From: Actinomycetes bacterium
GTDB taxonomy: Bacteria > Actinomycetota > Actinomycetes > S36-B12 > UBA10799
Direction of reading: 5' to 3'
Assembly: GCA_029779995.1 (NCBI GenBank)
Contig: JAKOZM010000518.1
Location: 1 to 7,295, forward strand
DNA length: 7,295 nucleotides
The first letter of the stretch is position 1; each line of letters begins with the position of its first letter. The position numbers and the translations under genes were made by a program. Positions 6,703 to 7,295 of this stretch are shown piece after piece. A model generated the notes under the pieces. It was given only the letters and a program-made list of their open reading frames with translations. It was not told the DNA's origin and did no database searches.

Positions 6703-7295
6703 ACGACGGTCGGTGTTCTGGGGGCGTCGGGGTACAGCGGCGGCGAACTGCTGCGATTGCTTGCCGACCACCCTTCTTTCGAGGTCGCCCAGGTCTGGGC
6801 CAATGCCTCCGCAGGCCAGTCTGTGGGCAGCCTGCACCCGCATCTGGCGACGTGCGCGGACCTGAGGGTGGCCACCTTCGATCCAGCCGAGGTCAGCGTC
6901 GACCTGGTCTTCATGGCGCTGCCGCACGGCCAGTCCGCGCAATACGCCCGGCAGATCGACGTGCCGATCGTGGATCTCGGCGCCGACTTCCGACTGACCG
7001 ATCCACAGCAGTGGGCGCGCTACTACTCCGGGCCCCACGCGGGCACCTGGACCTATGGGCTGCCGGAGATCCCCGGTCAACGGACCCTGATCGCACAGAG
7101 CGCTCGGGTCGCCAACCCTGGCTGTTACGCCACGGCGATCGCGCTGGCCGCCCGCCCCCTTGTCGGCGCGGGTCTGGTCGATGCCAGCCACCTCGTGGCC
7201 GTCGCGGCCTCGGGCACCAGTGGTGCCGGACGCAGCCCGTCCGTCGGACTGCTCGCCACCGAGATCACATCCGGAATGCGGCCCTACAAGGTCGG
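6700..7295 (+). CDS. argC: N-acetyl-gamma-glutamyl-phosphate reductase, 5' part (cut by the window edge)
   Basis: ArgC reduces N-acetyl-glutamyl-5-phosphate to the semialdehyde with NADPH, the third step of arginine biosynthesis. The window holds the first 198 residues; the reading frame is still open at the right edge. The N-terminal Rossmann motif GASGYSGGELLRLL (8-21) binds NADPH. ALPHGQS (73-79) and VDLGADFRL (91-99) are family signatures. The catalytic cysteine is C142 in NPGCYATA, and SGTSGAGR (171-178) follows. The ATG at 6700 is chosen because it puts the nucleotide-binding motif at its usual distance from the N-terminus. No Shine-Dalgarno sequence precedes it, so a leaderless or near-leaderless message is likely. 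argC usually heads an arg cluster (argJ, argB, argD), which would lie to the right. Confidence 0.97.
   Translation, partial: MTTVGVLGASGYSGGELLRLLADHPSFEVAQVWANASAGQSVGSLHPHLATCADLRVATFDPAEVSVDLVFMALPHGQSAQYARQIDVPIVDLGADFRLTDPQQWARYYSGPHAGTWTYGLPEIPGQRTLIAQSARVANPGCYATAIALAARPLVGAGLVDASHLVAVAASGTSGAGRSPSVGLLATEITSGMRPYKV

Noticed and set aside
1..7295. Search for defence, CRISPR, toxin-antitoxin or other novel accessory system
   Set aside because: Apart from the IS scar, every gene belongs to a known family, and no arrays, long repeats or clustered unknown genes are present.

Overview
The window comes from a high-GC actinobacterium. PheS begins with the MSAPNK N-terminus I recall from actinobacterial PheS, pheS-pheT lies close to argC as in mycobacteria and streptomycetes, and start codons sit almost directly on -10-like elements (leaderless style). 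The genus cannot be fixed from this stretch.

Layout from left to right. (1) Positions 1 to about 180 hold the broken C-terminal end of an IS5-family (DDE) transposase, with at least one frameshift. (2) A metallo-beta-lactamase-fold hydrolase of the ST1585-like type lies on the minus strand (197-1132). (3) A non-coding gap of about 290 bp (1133-1424) ends in a promoter whose -10 element lies 6 nt before the GTG of pheS. (4) pheS (1425-2534) and pheT (2534-4966) overlap by one base (TGATG) and encode the alpha and beta subunits of phenylalanyl-tRNA synthetase. (5) A FadD-type acyl-CoA ligase lies on the minus strand (4976-6628, or to 6646), converging on pheT with only 9 bp between the stop codons. 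(6) A short AT-rich divergent control region follows. (7) The 5' part of argC (N-acetyl-gamma-glutamyl-phosphate reductase) runs off the right edge.

The genes belong to three jobs: translation (pheST), arginine biosynthesis (argC, presumably the head of an arg cluster beyond the window) and lipid or acyl activation (the ligase). The hydrolase has no predictable substrate. Compared with related genomes, the locus looks locally rearranged: a hydrolase and an IS scar lie upstream of pheS, where rplT and an rRNA methyltransferase often sit, and a ligase gene separates pheT from argC. I see no defence system, CRISPR array, RNA gene or convincing undescribed system. The items most worth a second look are the compact promoters, the transposase scar, the Cys4 insertion in PheS and the altered P-loop of the ligase.
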